46,177 nt of DNA from an uncultured Holophagaceae bacterium (GTDB taxonomy: Bacteria; Acidobacteriota; Holophagae; Holophagales; Holophagaceae), in the NCBI GenBank assembly GCA_903880675.1, contig CAIRQL010000046.1, positions 1 to 46,177 on the forward strand, written 5' to 3'. The first letter of the stretch is position 1; each line of letters starts with the position of its first letter. Positions 36,756-45,218 of this stretch are shown piece by piece. The translations under genes were made by a program, and so were the position numbers. The notes beneath the pieces are model-generated. The model was not told where the DNA came from. It searched no databases and saw only the letters and a program-made list of their open reading frames with translations.

Positions 36756-38924
36756 TCAGGCTTCAGCCGTTTTCTGGCCAATGCGGAAAATGACGAACTC
36801 CGCGGGTTTCAGGGCAGCGACACCCACCACACAGACCATGCGGCCGTTGTCGATGTCGTTCTGGGTCATGGTGGAGCGGTCGCAGCGGACGAAGTAGGCG
36901 TCCTTGGCGGTGCCTCCCAGCAGTCGGCCGGACTTCCACTCGTTGTAGAGGAAGTCCTCCACGGAGCTGCGGATGTTGGCCCACAGGCCTTCCCCGTTGG
37001 GTTCGAACACGGCCCACTGGGTGGACTTCTCGATGGAGCGCTCCAGGAAGTGGAAGTAGCGACGCACATTGACATATTTCCATTCGGGATCGCTGGAGAG
37101 CGTGCGGCCCCCCCAGACCCGGTGACCCCGGTCCGGGAAGGAGCGCAGGCAGTTGATGCCATTGGGATTCAGCAGTTCCTGCTGGAACTTGTTGATGTCC
37201 TGCTCAAACTTGAGGGCGCCAAGGACGACCTCATTGGCCGGAGCCTTGTGCACGCCGCGGTCCACATCGGTGCGGGCGAAGATGCCCGCCATGAAGCCCG
37301 AGGGGGGCACATTCATTTCCAGGCGCGCGCCCGTGGGATCACTGATCACAACCCAGGGGTAGTAGAGGGCCAGGCGGGTGTCGTCGAAGTCGTTGCGGAA
37401 TTCCCGGACTTCGCCCAGGGACATGCCCTCCCGGGGATCCACGATGCCGACGCGGTAGCGCATCTTGCGGCAGTGCTTCTGCATCTCCATGAGCACGGCT
37501 TTGTGGGTGGTCGCATGGGCGGCGGCGGCGGGCACCATGACGATGGAGATGTCCTCCACGCTCTCGAGGGCGGCGAGTCCGGTGCTGCCGTTGATGAGGT
37601 CTTCCGTACCTGCGTAATCCACAGCGGCGGGAACGCTGCCATCGGTTCCGCCCGTGAGCTTGATGATGCAGCGCGGGCCGTCCAGGGATCCCGCCGGCGG
37701 CGCCAGGTCCGCCGGATCGTACAGCTTTTCCAGGGCCGCCAGAACCTTGGTGCCGGTGGGACTGGTCCCCAGGGCACAGGCGACGGGTTGGGTCAGCTCA
37801 TCCATCTTGCGGGCAGGGGTCACGGGCAGGAGGGCGTCCAGGCTGTTGCCCAGCCCCGGTGCAACCGTGAGGCTGCCGGTGCGCCAGATGATCTCGCCGT
37901 CCTTGCCGGTGCGGTGGACATCGAGGTCGAACAGTCTGACGGAAAGGCTCTCGATAAAGGCCGACTGTCCCTGGAGCACCGCCAGGGGCAGGCTCACGTC
38001 TGTGGCCAGCCCAGCATTCCGTGCGGCGGGCAGGGTCAGGATGGACCCCTTGGCGTCCAGGAAGCCAACCAGGGTGGAGAAGGTGCTGAAGTTGAAGCTG
38101 GCATCGTAGGCGCTCAGGTTCAGCCCCACCCCGCCGGACTTCTTCAGCTTCAGCACCGCCAGGGTTCCGTCCGCCAGCGCACTCTGCTGAGGCCGGCGGG
38201 CACTCACGCGGTAGACCTTCGCATCCGTCGGCAGAGCGGCGATCTTGAGGGCAGTGAGTGGATCGGCGCCGCCGATGGGATCGGTGGTGCCGGGCTTCAA
38301 GGCGACGGCGGTGTTCTGTACCACAAAGTCCGCGCCGATTCGCTTCACGATGGCCTTCACGTCCATGGGGAACTTGTCCGCCGTTGGCTTGGCGCCACTC
38401 TTGGCGGCCACCGGCACGCTGTTGGCAACCAGGAACACCACCTCCCCCTCACTCACGGTGTTCAGCACCGTCTCCACCAGCAGGTGCTCCGTGGACTTCC
38501 AGTGCAGCTCCAGGGCGTAGTTGGCCACTGCGCCGGGGAAGCGGCTGGTGAAGGTGACATCCGTCTGGTCATCCGCCTTGGCGGCGGTCAGTGCGGTGGG
38601 GCCGCTGCCATCGTCGGCGGCCCGGCTGACGCGGGCCACGAAGAGCTGCTTGCCGCCATTGTCAAAGAAGGCGCGAGCGGCGTGGGAGGTGTAGTTGGGC
38701 ACCGTGGTGGTGGTCGTGTCGTCCACCTTGAAGGTCAGATCCGCGGCGTCTCCAAAGGTGCGCTCGAAGTCGGCGAAGCTGGTGAGGGCCTCGGGCACCC
38801 CACTCAGGGGGCCGGTGCGGGTCGGCCCCACCAGGGAGGCGACACTGGTGCCTACCCCTTCGATGGATTTGCTGCGGAAGCTGGTCTCCTCGATGAAGAC
38901 GCCTGGCGCGAGATACTCGGGCAT
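36756..38924 (-). CDS. Contractile tail sheath protein
   Basis: MPEYLAPGVFIEETSFRSKSIEGVGTSVASLVGPTRTGP...VWGGRTLSSDPEWKYVNVRRYFHFLERSIEKSTQWAVFEPNGEGLWANIRSSVEDFL; ATG 38924. Confidence 0.96.
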   Translation of the reverse strand: MPEYLAPGVFIEETSFRSKSIEGVGTSVASLVGPTRTGPLSGVPEALTSFADFERTFGDAADLTFKVDDTTTTTVPNYTSHAARAFFDNGGKQLFVARVSRAADDGSGPTALTAAKADDQTDVTFTSRFPGAVANYALELHWKSTEHLLVETVLNTVSEGEVVFLVANSVPVAAKSGAKPTADKFPMDVKAIVKRIGADFVVQNTAVALKPGTTDPIGGADPLTALKIAALPTDAKVYRVSARRPQQSALADGTLAVLKLKKSGGVGLNLSAYDASFNFSTFSTLVGFLDAKGSILTLPAARNAGLATDVSLPLAVLQGQSAFIESLSVRLFDLDVHRTGKDGEIIWRTGSLTVAPGLGNSLDALLPVTPARKMDELTQPVACALGTSPTGTKVLAALEKLYDPADLAPPAGSLDGPRCIIKLTGGTDGSVPAAVDYAGTEDLINGSTGLAALESVEDISIVMVPAAAAHATTHKAVLMEMQKHCRKMRYRVGIVDPREGMSLGEVREFRNDFDDTRLALYYPWVVISDPTGARLEMNVPPSGFMAGIFARTDVDRGVHKAPANEVVLGALKFEQDINKFQQELLNPNGINCLRSFPDRGHRVWGGRTLSSDPEWKYVNVRRYFHFLERSIEKSTQWAVFEPNGEGLWANIRSSVEDFLYNEWKSGRLLGGTAKDAYFVRCDRSTMTQNDIDNGRMVCVVGVAALKPAEFVIFRIGQKTAEA

Positions 38925-38955
38925 GTCTGCTTCTCCTTTTGGGAAACTGGCGGGG

Positions 38956-39744
38956 TCAGCCTGCCTGAACGGCGAGACGCCCAAGTCCAGGGCTTTGCAC
39001 GGGGGTAAGGACTCCGGGAGTGAGCTGGAAGGTGAGCTTTGGAGCAAAGACGGGCTTGCCGGATCCATTCACGCCCGTCGCCACCTTCACCGTGGGCAGG
39101 GTGTCCGGGTCCAGGGGTGAGTCCCTGCCGACGTGGGGCAGGGCGAAGACCCTGAGGCGGGTGGTGTAGGTGCCGGAGGGCGCATCTTTGGTGAGGGCTG
39201 GTACCCGGTCCAGAGGCAGCAGGAAGTCGCCAAAGGCATCGGCCTGTGCGCTGAAATCCAGCGGTGGACCCACTGAAGGCGCGACCTGGACCCGCACCAG
39301 AGCCCAGGCCGCTGGTGTGCCGTCGATCCAGGCAAGGCTGCCTCGGATGCCGCATCTCGAGACCCCCTTGGTGCCTGCGGGTGACCGGTAGAGGGCCACT
39401 GCGTGGCCATTGCCACCCCCAGCCATGATGGAGAATCGACGCGGCAGGAAGATCCCCGCCGGATCACTCAGGACGCCGGCCATCTCATAGAGCGTCGCGG
39501 GAGCCGGCGGGATCAGGCTGGTATCAAGCAGAGCGGTCTGGAGACCGGTGCTCCCGGCCACTCGTTCCCGCCACAGCTTGGTGTTCGAGGTGCCGTGGAC
39601 CAGGCGGAGATCGGCGGGAGCCTTGGAGAGTGCGATGGAGAGGGTGTCTGGCGCCACCGGCCGTCGCCGCGCCCCGTCGCGGCCCGTGGCCTCCGTCCAC
39701 TCGATCCAGTCACTGCCATGGCGGTAGGTGGTCTCGGCGGTCAT
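38956..39744 (-). CDS. eCIS operon protein of unknown function (262 aa), carboxypeptidase-regulatory-like middle
   Basis: Overlaps the DUF4255 gene stop; IRGSLAWIDGTPAAWALVRVQV...AQADAFGDFLLPLDRVPAL. Confidence 0.55.
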   Translation of the reverse strand: MTAETTYRHGSDWIEWTEATGRDGARRRPVAPDTLSIALSKAPADLRLVHGTSNTKLWRERVAGSTGLQTALLDTSLIPPAPATLYEMAGVLSDPAGIFLPRRFSIMAGGGNGHAVALYRSPAGTKGVSRCGIRGSLAWIDGTPAAWALVRVQVAPSVGPPLDFSAQADAFGDFLLPLDRVPALTKDAPSGTYTTRLRVFALPHVGRDSPLDPDTLPTVKVATGVNGSGKPVFAPKLTFQLTPGVLTPVQSPGLGRLAVQAG

Positions 39745-40322
39745 GACGGACCTCCATCCATTTTGAAGACCTGGGTCTTCACCAGGGGGCCTTCCGGGGG
39801 CTCCTGGTCCGGAGAGAGGCGCACGGTCTTGATGATGTAGGGGCTGGAGAGGTAGTAGTCGCCGGGCATGCTATCCCACAGGCGCATCAGATCCTCGGTG
39901 CTCATGTCGTCCGGTATGACCTGCACCGAATCCGAATCCCCCCAGGTGGGGTCCGACAGGCTCAGATGCGACGCATCCAGCACGAGCGCGCCGCCGAGGA
40001 TCTGCATGGCCGCCGACAGGTAGGTGATCTCGGCTTCCGATGACGTGCTCCAACCCACGAGCAGGATGTGCAGGTTGAGGGGGAGCTCCGGACTGGGCAA
40101 ATGGCGCCCTTCGGGTGCAGGCAGATAGCGGTTGCGGCCAAAGGGATCCACGGACAGCCGATGCAGGTAGATGCCCAGGGTCTCCGTCGAGGGGGGCGAC
40201 ATCAGATCCTTGGAACCGAGGATGACGACCTTCGGATTCCCCCCCAGGGAGACGGCCATGCGCTGGGAGAGGCGCTCTTTGAGAGCCAACAACACACCCA
40301 TGATGGCTCGGTGGGACGCCAA
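39741..40322 (-). CDS. DUF4255 / Pvc16-Afp16-type tail terminator
   Basis: SHRAIMGVLLALKERLSQ...GIYLHRLSVDPFGRNRYLP...LPLNLHILLVGWSTSSEAEITYLSAAMQIL; TTG start at 40322 preceded by GGAGGAAG; ORF extends to GTG 40364. Confidence 0.82.
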   Translation of the reverse strand: MASHRAIMGVLLALKERLSQRMAVSLGGNPKVVILGSKDLMSPPSTETLGIYLHRLSVDPFGRNRYLPAPEGRHLPSPELPLNLHILLVGWSTSSEAEITYLSAAMQILGGALVLDASHLSLSDPTWGDSDSVQVIPDDMSTEDLMRLWDSMPGDYYLSSPYIIKTVRLSPDQEPPEGPLVKTQVFKMDGGPS

Positions 40323-40339
40323 GTCTTCCTCCTGGTTAT

Positions 40340-40480
40340 GGATTGACAAGGAGGGTGATACCACTCATGAAAAACAAAAGCAATGATAAGAAAAAACATG
40401 CAAAATTAGTTCATTACCATTCTTGACGCAAAAGAGATGATTAGGTAAAAAACGGCTAAGTTGCTCAATTTGCATCCTAT
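40340..40480 (-). promoter_or_regulatory. AT-rich leader/promoter region of the eCIS operon
   Basis: Marked AT-rich block immediately upstream of the first operon gene; no confident -10/-35 or -24/-12 box identified. Confidence 0.4.
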
Positions 40481-40882
40481 GGGTTCTCCTCCGGGTCGGC
40501 TCCGGGCCACCCGCACCCTCGAGGACCTCGGGAGTCCTTTTCCCCGTCCTTCGGCGCCGCCCAGTCCCCCTAGATGCCTCAGCGCAACCACACTTATGGG
40601 GTGGCGAAGTTAGTCTCATGGCAATAATTACAGAGCAACCCTTGCCGATGGATCTGGGGGGGCAGAGGTGATCAGTCCTTCCTGGGGGGGAGGCCACAGA
40701 GCTTTTTCAGCATTTCTCGACCACCCAGGTCGCCGATCCAGGATTCCGGGAAGAAGTCCACATCGCGCGGAGATGGGGGACTTCACGGCTGAGTGGATCA
40801 AGGGAGGGCGTTGCATTCCCAACCTTAGGGGCCCCTGACACCGCCGATCGAAGGGAATGGTCAGCAGAAGGGGGCCTGGAAA

Positions 40883-41212
40883 TCAGGGCTGTCCGGTGTG
40901 TGTGCCGGCCATTTGGGACAGGAGCTGTTTGAACCGGGGCTCGTCCCGCTTGATGGCCAGTCCTTCGGCCAGCTGGGCATCCGCTGCGGCGAGGTGCAGC
41001 TGGGCACTGCCTGGGTTGATTGCCTGACCCTGTCTGGCTGTGGCGACTGCGGCTTGCCGACGGTGGGTCCATTCCCACTCCGCCTGCTCCAGGCTTCATA
41101 GAGCCAGGGGGCTTCCTCGAGGGCCTTGGCGTAGTGGCCTGGCCCACATCGTAGATCTGACAGATGCAGGGGTGCACCAGCTTGGCCTGATTCTGGGCCT
41201 CGCATGCCGATT
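40883..41212 (-). pseudogene. Decayed Ser/Thr protein kinase remnant
   Basis: Minus-strand frames give ACEAQNQAKLVHPCICQIYDVGQ (kinase N-lobe), then in other frames GHYAKALEEAPWLYEAW and LEQAEWEWTHRRQAAVATARQGQAINPGSAQLHLAAADAQLAEGLAIKRDEPRFKQLLSQMAGTHTGQP*. Confidence 0.6.
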
Positions 41213-41220
41213 TGAAACAA

Positions 41221-41248
41221 AAGCACCCTTGATTTCTCAAGGGTGCTT
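41221..41248 (-). terminator. Intrinsic terminator of the GlcG/HbpS-like gene
   Basis: Perfect 12 bp stem AAGCACCCTTGA-GAAA-TCAAGGGTGCTT followed by TTGTTT on the minus strand. Confidence 0.85.
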
Positions 41249-41300
41249 GCTGGTTGAGCAGGTCCTCAAACTCGATGCGCTGGCCAGGCCCCCGGGGAAC

Positions 41301-41801
41301 CTACTTCAGGCGATCGCGGATCTTGCTGATGCCCGCTTCGGCGCACTGGTCGTCCAGATGGCCGCCGGGAGCGCCCCCCACACCGATGGCGCCGATGACC
41401 TCGGTGCCGACCCGGATCGGGATGCCGCCTCCCAGCACGAGGAAACCATCGATCATGGGCAGGTTGGCGGCGGCCGGGTTCTTCTGGACGGTCTCCAGGA
41501 TGGCGCTGGTGTTGTTGCGGGCGGAGGCGGCGGTGAAGGCCTTGCGGCGGCTGGCGTCGAGGGTGTGAGGCCCGGCTCCGTCGGCCCGGAGCAGCACCTT
41601 GACCTGGCCCGCCCGATCCACCACGGCGACGGTCACGGTCCAACCCTTCTCCTGGGCGAACTGCACTGCCGCCAGGGCGGCCTCGCTGGCCATCGCCATT
41701 GAGATGGTTTTTTCGGTGCGGACGTCTTGGGCCGGGGCCCAGGTGCCAGGGGCGCAAAGGGCGACGAGGGCGGCTGCGGCGAAAAAGCGGTGTTTGGACA
41801 T
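41301..41801 (-). CDS. GlcG/HbpS-family (DUF336) heme-binding-like secreted protein
   Basis: Signal peptide MSKHRFFAAAALVALCAPGTWA; VDRAGQVKVLLRADGAGPHTLDASRRKAFTAASARN...GGGIPIRVGTEVIGAIGVGGAPGGHLDDQCAEAGISKI. Confidence 0.92.
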   Translation of the reverse strand: MSKHRFFAAAALVALCAPGTWAPAQDVRTEKTISMAMASEAALAAVQFAQEKGWTVTVAVVDRAGQVKVLLRADGAGPHTLDASRRKAFTAASARNNTSAILETVQKNPAAANLPMIDGFLVLGGGIPIRVGTEVIGAIGVGGAPGGHLDDQCAEAGISKIRDRLK

Positions 41802-42246
41802 GTTTTCTCCTCTGAGGGTGCTGGCTCGCAGACATCCTAATACGCAGAAAGGTGAATCACCAATGATTACTGAAGGAGCGCTTGTAAAAATAAGTGAGAC
41901 CTCCAAAAGGTTGTGGGCCAGGGGTGTTGATAGTGTGGAATCACGTGGATGTGGATAGCCGGGTTCTCGGCCTCCATGGCCTGCCGGCAGATCGCCGCGA
42001 ACAACTCGGTTTTCGGCCCCAAAGGTGCCTAGGCGGCAGTGGTGATCAACCTGGCCTATGTGCTGCAGGTTTTAGCTGCGGCCTGGAATGCCCGTCTCGC
42101 TGACCGCCTCTTCCCCGTACGGCCCGGGATTGCCTGATGCTCCGCCCCCCGAATCTGCGGCTGGACCGAATGGTTCTGCATCAGAGCGATGAGCCAGGCC
42201 TTCGAGCGGCCTCTCCTGTCTCCATGGGGAGAACGGGAGAGGTCCG

Positions 42247-43074
42247 ATGAACTTGAGGAAGATGACATCTTTGACAGCCCTGCTGTCCTTTACCGTGCTG
42301 GTGATTACGGGATCAGTCTTGTTCCTGACTCCCCAAGGGCGGGTCGCGTACTGGTCCGAGTGGCGTCTGTGGGGCTTCACCAAGGAAGCCTGGGGGGCCA
42401 TGCACATCCTTCTGAGCCTCCTCTTCCTCGTGATGAGCGTGATTCACATCGTTCTGAACTGGGGAGCGATCGTCCAATACCTGCGGGATCGAGCGAAGCG
42501 GGTCAGCCTGGCCAGGCCAGATTTCCTGGTGGCGGTGGGGCTAACGGCACTCTTTACCGCTGGGCCACTCCTCGGTTGGCCACCCTTCAAGTGGGTGCTG
42601 AATCTCAACACCTTCGCGAAGGACCAGGCGAGCCGCACCTATGGGGAACCGCCCTATGGCCATGCGGAACAGAGCACCCTCCAGTCCTTTGCCCAGAAGA
42701 CGTCCTTGGACCTTCCTCGGGCGAAGGAGCTGCTCCTCCAGGCAGGCATCAAGGTCACCGGCAATCAAGATCGCCTTCAGGACATCGCCAAGCGGCACGG
42801 GATGACACCCCAGCAGGTCTATCAGGTGATGAAACCGGCGGAGCTTCCCAAAGCCGCAGGTCAAGGGCTTCCAGAGGAGGTGGCACCAGGTCTGGGCCGC
42901 AAGACCTTGGAGGAGTTCTGCAAGGACTACCGGCTGGACATTGTGCGGGTGCAGGGCATCCTTAGGGCGCACAGGCTCAAGGTGGAGGTGGACCAGCCCT
43001 TCCGAGCGCTGGCCGAAGCCAATGGCATCGGCCCCCACGAGCTCTACACCGTCATCCGAGATGGCTTGAAATAG
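42247..43074 (+). CDS. DUF4405-like membrane protein with two C-terminal helical repeats
   Basis: TM segments LTALLSFTVLVITGSVLFL, AWGAMHILLSLLFLVMSVIHIVLNWG, FLVAVGLTALFTAGPLLGWPPF. Confidence 0.78.
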   Translation: MNLRKMTSLTALLSFTVLVITGSVLFLTPQGRVAYWSEWRLWGFTKEAWGAMHILLSLLFLVMSVIHIVLNWGAIVQYLRDRAKRVSLARPDFLVAVGLTALFTAGPLLGWPPFKWVLNLNTFAKDQASRTYGEPPYGHAEQSTLQSFAQKTSLDLPRAKELLLQAGIKVTGNQDRLQDIAKRHGMTPQQVYQVMKPAELPKAAGQGLPEEVAPGLGRKTLEEFCKDYRLDIVRVQGILRAHRLKVEVDQPFRALAEANGIGPHELYTVIRDGLK

Positions 43075-43082
43075 GAGTGACC

Positions 43083-43559
43083 ATGTTGCGCACCGTTGTC
43101 CTTTCCCTAGCGATCCTTGCCCCGACCCTGCTGCCAGCAGAAGGACCACCCCCTCAACCGCTTCGGGAAAGCAGTGTGGAGGCCCTGCAGGTCCTCCTGG
43201 AGGATGAGCGCAAGACGGAGGCCCTGTACGCCGCGGTCATCAAGAAGCACGGTGAGGTGCGGCCTTTCAGCAACATCATTCAGGCGGAGCGGCACCACCA
43301 GAGGGCGTTGGAAGGGCTCATGCAGGCCCATGGCGTTGAGGTTCCCCCCAACCTATGGCAGGCGAAGACGGCCAAATCGCCGGACTCGTTTGCAGCGGCC
43401 TGTCAGGCTAGCGCCCAAGCCGAGATCGAGAATGTCGCACTCTACGATCAGCTCATGAAGACGGTGGTGGAACCCGACCTGCTGGCGGTCTTCGAGCGCC
43501 TCCGGTGGGCCAGCCAAGAGCGCCACCTGCCAGCCTTCCAGCGCCATTCGAACCCGTAG
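43083..43559 (+). CDS. Secreted ferritin-like (DUF2202-like) protein
   Basis: Signal peptide; LQVLLEDERKTEALYAAVIKKHGEVRPFSNIIQAERHHQRALEGLM...SAQAEIENVALYDQLMK (E..E..H repeats). Confidence 0.75.
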   Translation: MLRTVVLSLAILAPTLLPAEGPPPQPLRESSVEALQVLLEDERKTEALYAAVIKKHGEVRPFSNIIQAERHHQRALEGLMQAHGVEVPPNLWQAKTAKSPDSFAAACQASAQAEIENVALYDQLMKTVVEPDLLAVFERLRWASQERHLPAFQRHSNP

Positions 43560-43592
43560 TGGGCGCAGCGGGGGTCACCACCAGGGGCGCCC

Positions 43593-43607
43593 GCGTCAAT
43601 TTGACGC
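43593..43607. promoter_or_regulatory. Palindrome GCGTCAA-T-TTGACGC, possible operator
   Basis: Perfect 7 bp inverted repeat with 1 nt spacer in the intergenic region upstream of the NosL-like gene. Confidence 0.3.
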
Positions 43608-43705
43608 AACTGCCCCAGGAAAGACGCTAGCTATGGTTGAGGGTAGGCTTGCGCAGAGACCATCAGCCAGGCAATCACAACGAATGGATACCGAGGAGCC
43701 ACGGC

Positions 43706-44221
43706 ATGAACGCGATCTTGTATCGATCTAGGCAAGCCTTGGCCCTGCTGGTCCTTGGGGCCAGCAGTCTCATGGGGCAGCACGGGGACAAGCCCGCTTC
43801 CGCCGTTGTTGCCCTGGGGCCTGCTTCCGTTCAGGTCGAAGCCCCGGAGGGCTGCGAACACTGCGGAATGAACCGGATCCGATTCTCCCGCAGCCGGATG
43901 CTGGTGAAGTACTCCGATGCATCGCAGGCAGGGACCTGCAGCATCCGCTGTCTGGTGGTCGACTTGAACGCCAAGGGGCCGAAGACCGTCTCTGCGCTGC
44001 TCGTTGGTGACTACGGCGTGGAAGGCAATCCCCTGATCAATGCCCAGACGGCCACCTGGGTGATCGGTGGGAACCTCCGCGGGGTCATGACCCCCGTTGC
44101 CAAGTGGGCGTTTGCAACGAAGGCCTCTGCGGAAGCCTTCATCGCCTTGAACGGCGGCCGACTGGCCACCTACACCGAGGCGGAAGCGGCGGCTCGGGAG
44201 GACTTCAAAGGGAAGCGTTGA
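43706..44221 (+). CDS. NosL-like protein
   Basis: CEHCGMNRIRFSRSRMLVKYSDASQAGTCSIRCLVVDLN; INAQTATWVIGGNLRGVMTPVAKWAFATKASAEAFIALNGG. Confidence 0.82.
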   Translation: MNAILYRSRQALALLVLGASSLMGQHGDKPASAVVALGPASVQVEAPEGCEHCGMNRIRFSRSRMLVKYSDASQAGTCSIRCLVVDLNAKGPKTVSALLVGDYGVEGNPLINAQTATWVIGGNLRGVMTPVAKWAFATKASAEAFIALNGGRLATYTEAEAAAREDFKGKR

Positions 44222-44247
44222 CGTACCGCCAGGCGGAGGCTTGGACC

Positions 44248-44796
44248 ATGAAGGCGAGCCTGATGTTCTGCATCCTGCTCCTGGCCGGGTGCGCACAAAA
44301 GCCCTCGGAGCCTGCGAGGGCTCTGGACTTCCCCGTGTCGGCCTATACCCTGATCGATCAAGAGGGCAGGGCCGTCCATCTGGAAGGGGTTTTTCCTGCG
44401 GACCGGCCCGTTGTGCTCACCTTCATGTTTACCACCTGCAAGACGGACTGTCCGCAGCTGGCGGCCTCCTTCGCCACCCTTCAAGCCCGGCTTGGGAGCG
44501 GAACGGGCAGGGTCCGGCTGATGGCCATCTCCCTCGACCCCGCGCATGACACCCCCAAGGCCATGAAGGCCTTCCTGGCCCAGTTTCGGGCCAAGGAAGG
44601 CTGGGACTTCTACACGGGAAGCGACGCCGACCTGCGGCGCATCAGGCACGAATTCATGGACCGGGTGCCTGGGGAAGGTCCGCTCATGCCAATCACCTTC
44701 ATGCGCTCACCCCGGGACCAGCGGTGGATCCGCATTGCAGGCCAGCGCAGCTCAACGGAATTCATGGAAATCTGCGTGAAGGAAGGCGTCTTGTGA
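44248..44796 (+). CDS. SCO1/SenC-family lipoprotein
   Basis: Lipobox ILLLAGC; FMFTTCKTDCPQLAASFATLQARL...RLMAISLDPAHDTPKAMKAFLAQF. Confidence 0.85.
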   Translation: MKASLMFCILLLAGCAQKPSEPARALDFPVSAYTLIDQEGRAVHLEGVFPADRPVVLTFMFTTCKTDCPQLAASFATLQARLGSGTGRVRLMAISLDPAHDTPKAMKAFLAQFRAKEGWDFYTGSDADLRRIRHEFMDRVPGEGPLMPITFMRSPRDQRWIRIAGQRSSTEFMEICVKEGVL

Positions 44797-44935
44797 CTCA
44801 ATGAAGCGGCTTACATCGAGTCCCTCTGGTTCTAGGGGTGACCGAGAGCAGTCGCTTCGCGGCTTGCGAGCTGTTGACTGCTTTTCGGAGTGAGTTTGCC
44901 GTTTTTGGGCCGTCATTTTCAGACCCACAAACAAA

Positions 44936-44965
44936 CACTAAGACCTGATTGCTCAGATCTTAGTG
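44936..44965 (-). terminator. Intrinsic terminator adjacent to left tRNA/tmRNA 3'-end copy
   Basis: Minus strand CACTAAGATCTGA-GCAA-TCAGGTCTTAGTG then TTTGTTTG; 13 bp stem with one mismatch. Confidence 0.7.
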
Positions 44966-44966
44966 C

Positions 44967-44986
44967 TGGTAGGGCTAACGGGATTT
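44967..44986 (-). repeat. 20-bp direct repeat copy 1: tRNA/tmRNA 3' terminus (attachment-site-like)
   Basis: TGGTAGGGCTAACGGGATTT identical to 45265-45284; minus strand reads AAATCCCGTTAGCCCTACCA. Confidence 0.75.
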
Positions 44987-45001
44987 CCTCCGCATCATGC
45001 C

Positions 45002-45189
45002 TGCGGCTACGCCTCCGGAGTAACGCTCCGGCCGCACGAATCGCTGGCACGGGCCTGATCCTCAGGACGCCACATCTAGTGGCGCCCTGAGGGCCCCACC
45101 ATTTGCCCGAAAGGGCAAATAGGACCGGCGCCGGAGGCGACGGCCCGCAGGGCGAGGGCCATCGGCCCGAGTCAGCCTGCCAGCGATTC
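45002..45189. other. Highly structured multi-hairpin element (candidate ncRNA or recombination substrate)
   Basis: 12 bp perfect closing stem 45038-45049/45178-45189, inner hairpins 45060-45092, 45101-45120 (ATTTGCCC-GAAA-GGGCAAAT), 45142-45160, plus 45002-45036. Confidence 0.55.
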
Positions 45190-45218
45190 AGTGACTTCAA
45201 ATCCCGCCACTTTCTTCT

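Noticed and set aside
37050-39008. 652 aa plus-strand ORF
   Set aside because: Antisense to the sheath gene; Gly/His/Gln-rich shadow frame.
10587-40322. Possible complete prophage or T6SS
   Set aside because: No capsid, portal, terminase or integrase and no TssJLM membrane complex or ClpV seen; presence of AAA+ Afp15-like, DUF4255 and DUF4157 genes favours eCIS.
41900-42246. Possible transposase remnant in the intergenic region
   Set aside because: Short broken frames only; no motif I could assign to a transposase family.
45038-45189. Retron msr-msd-like layout (12-nt terminal inverted repeats with internal hairpins)
   Set aside because: No reverse transcriptase ORF in the window near it; the downstream gene is AbiEi-like. 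Kept only as a structured element.
45038-45189. Integron attC site
   Set aside because: No recognisable R'/R'' core pair (RYYYAAC/GTTRRRY) in the right positions and no integron integrase seen.
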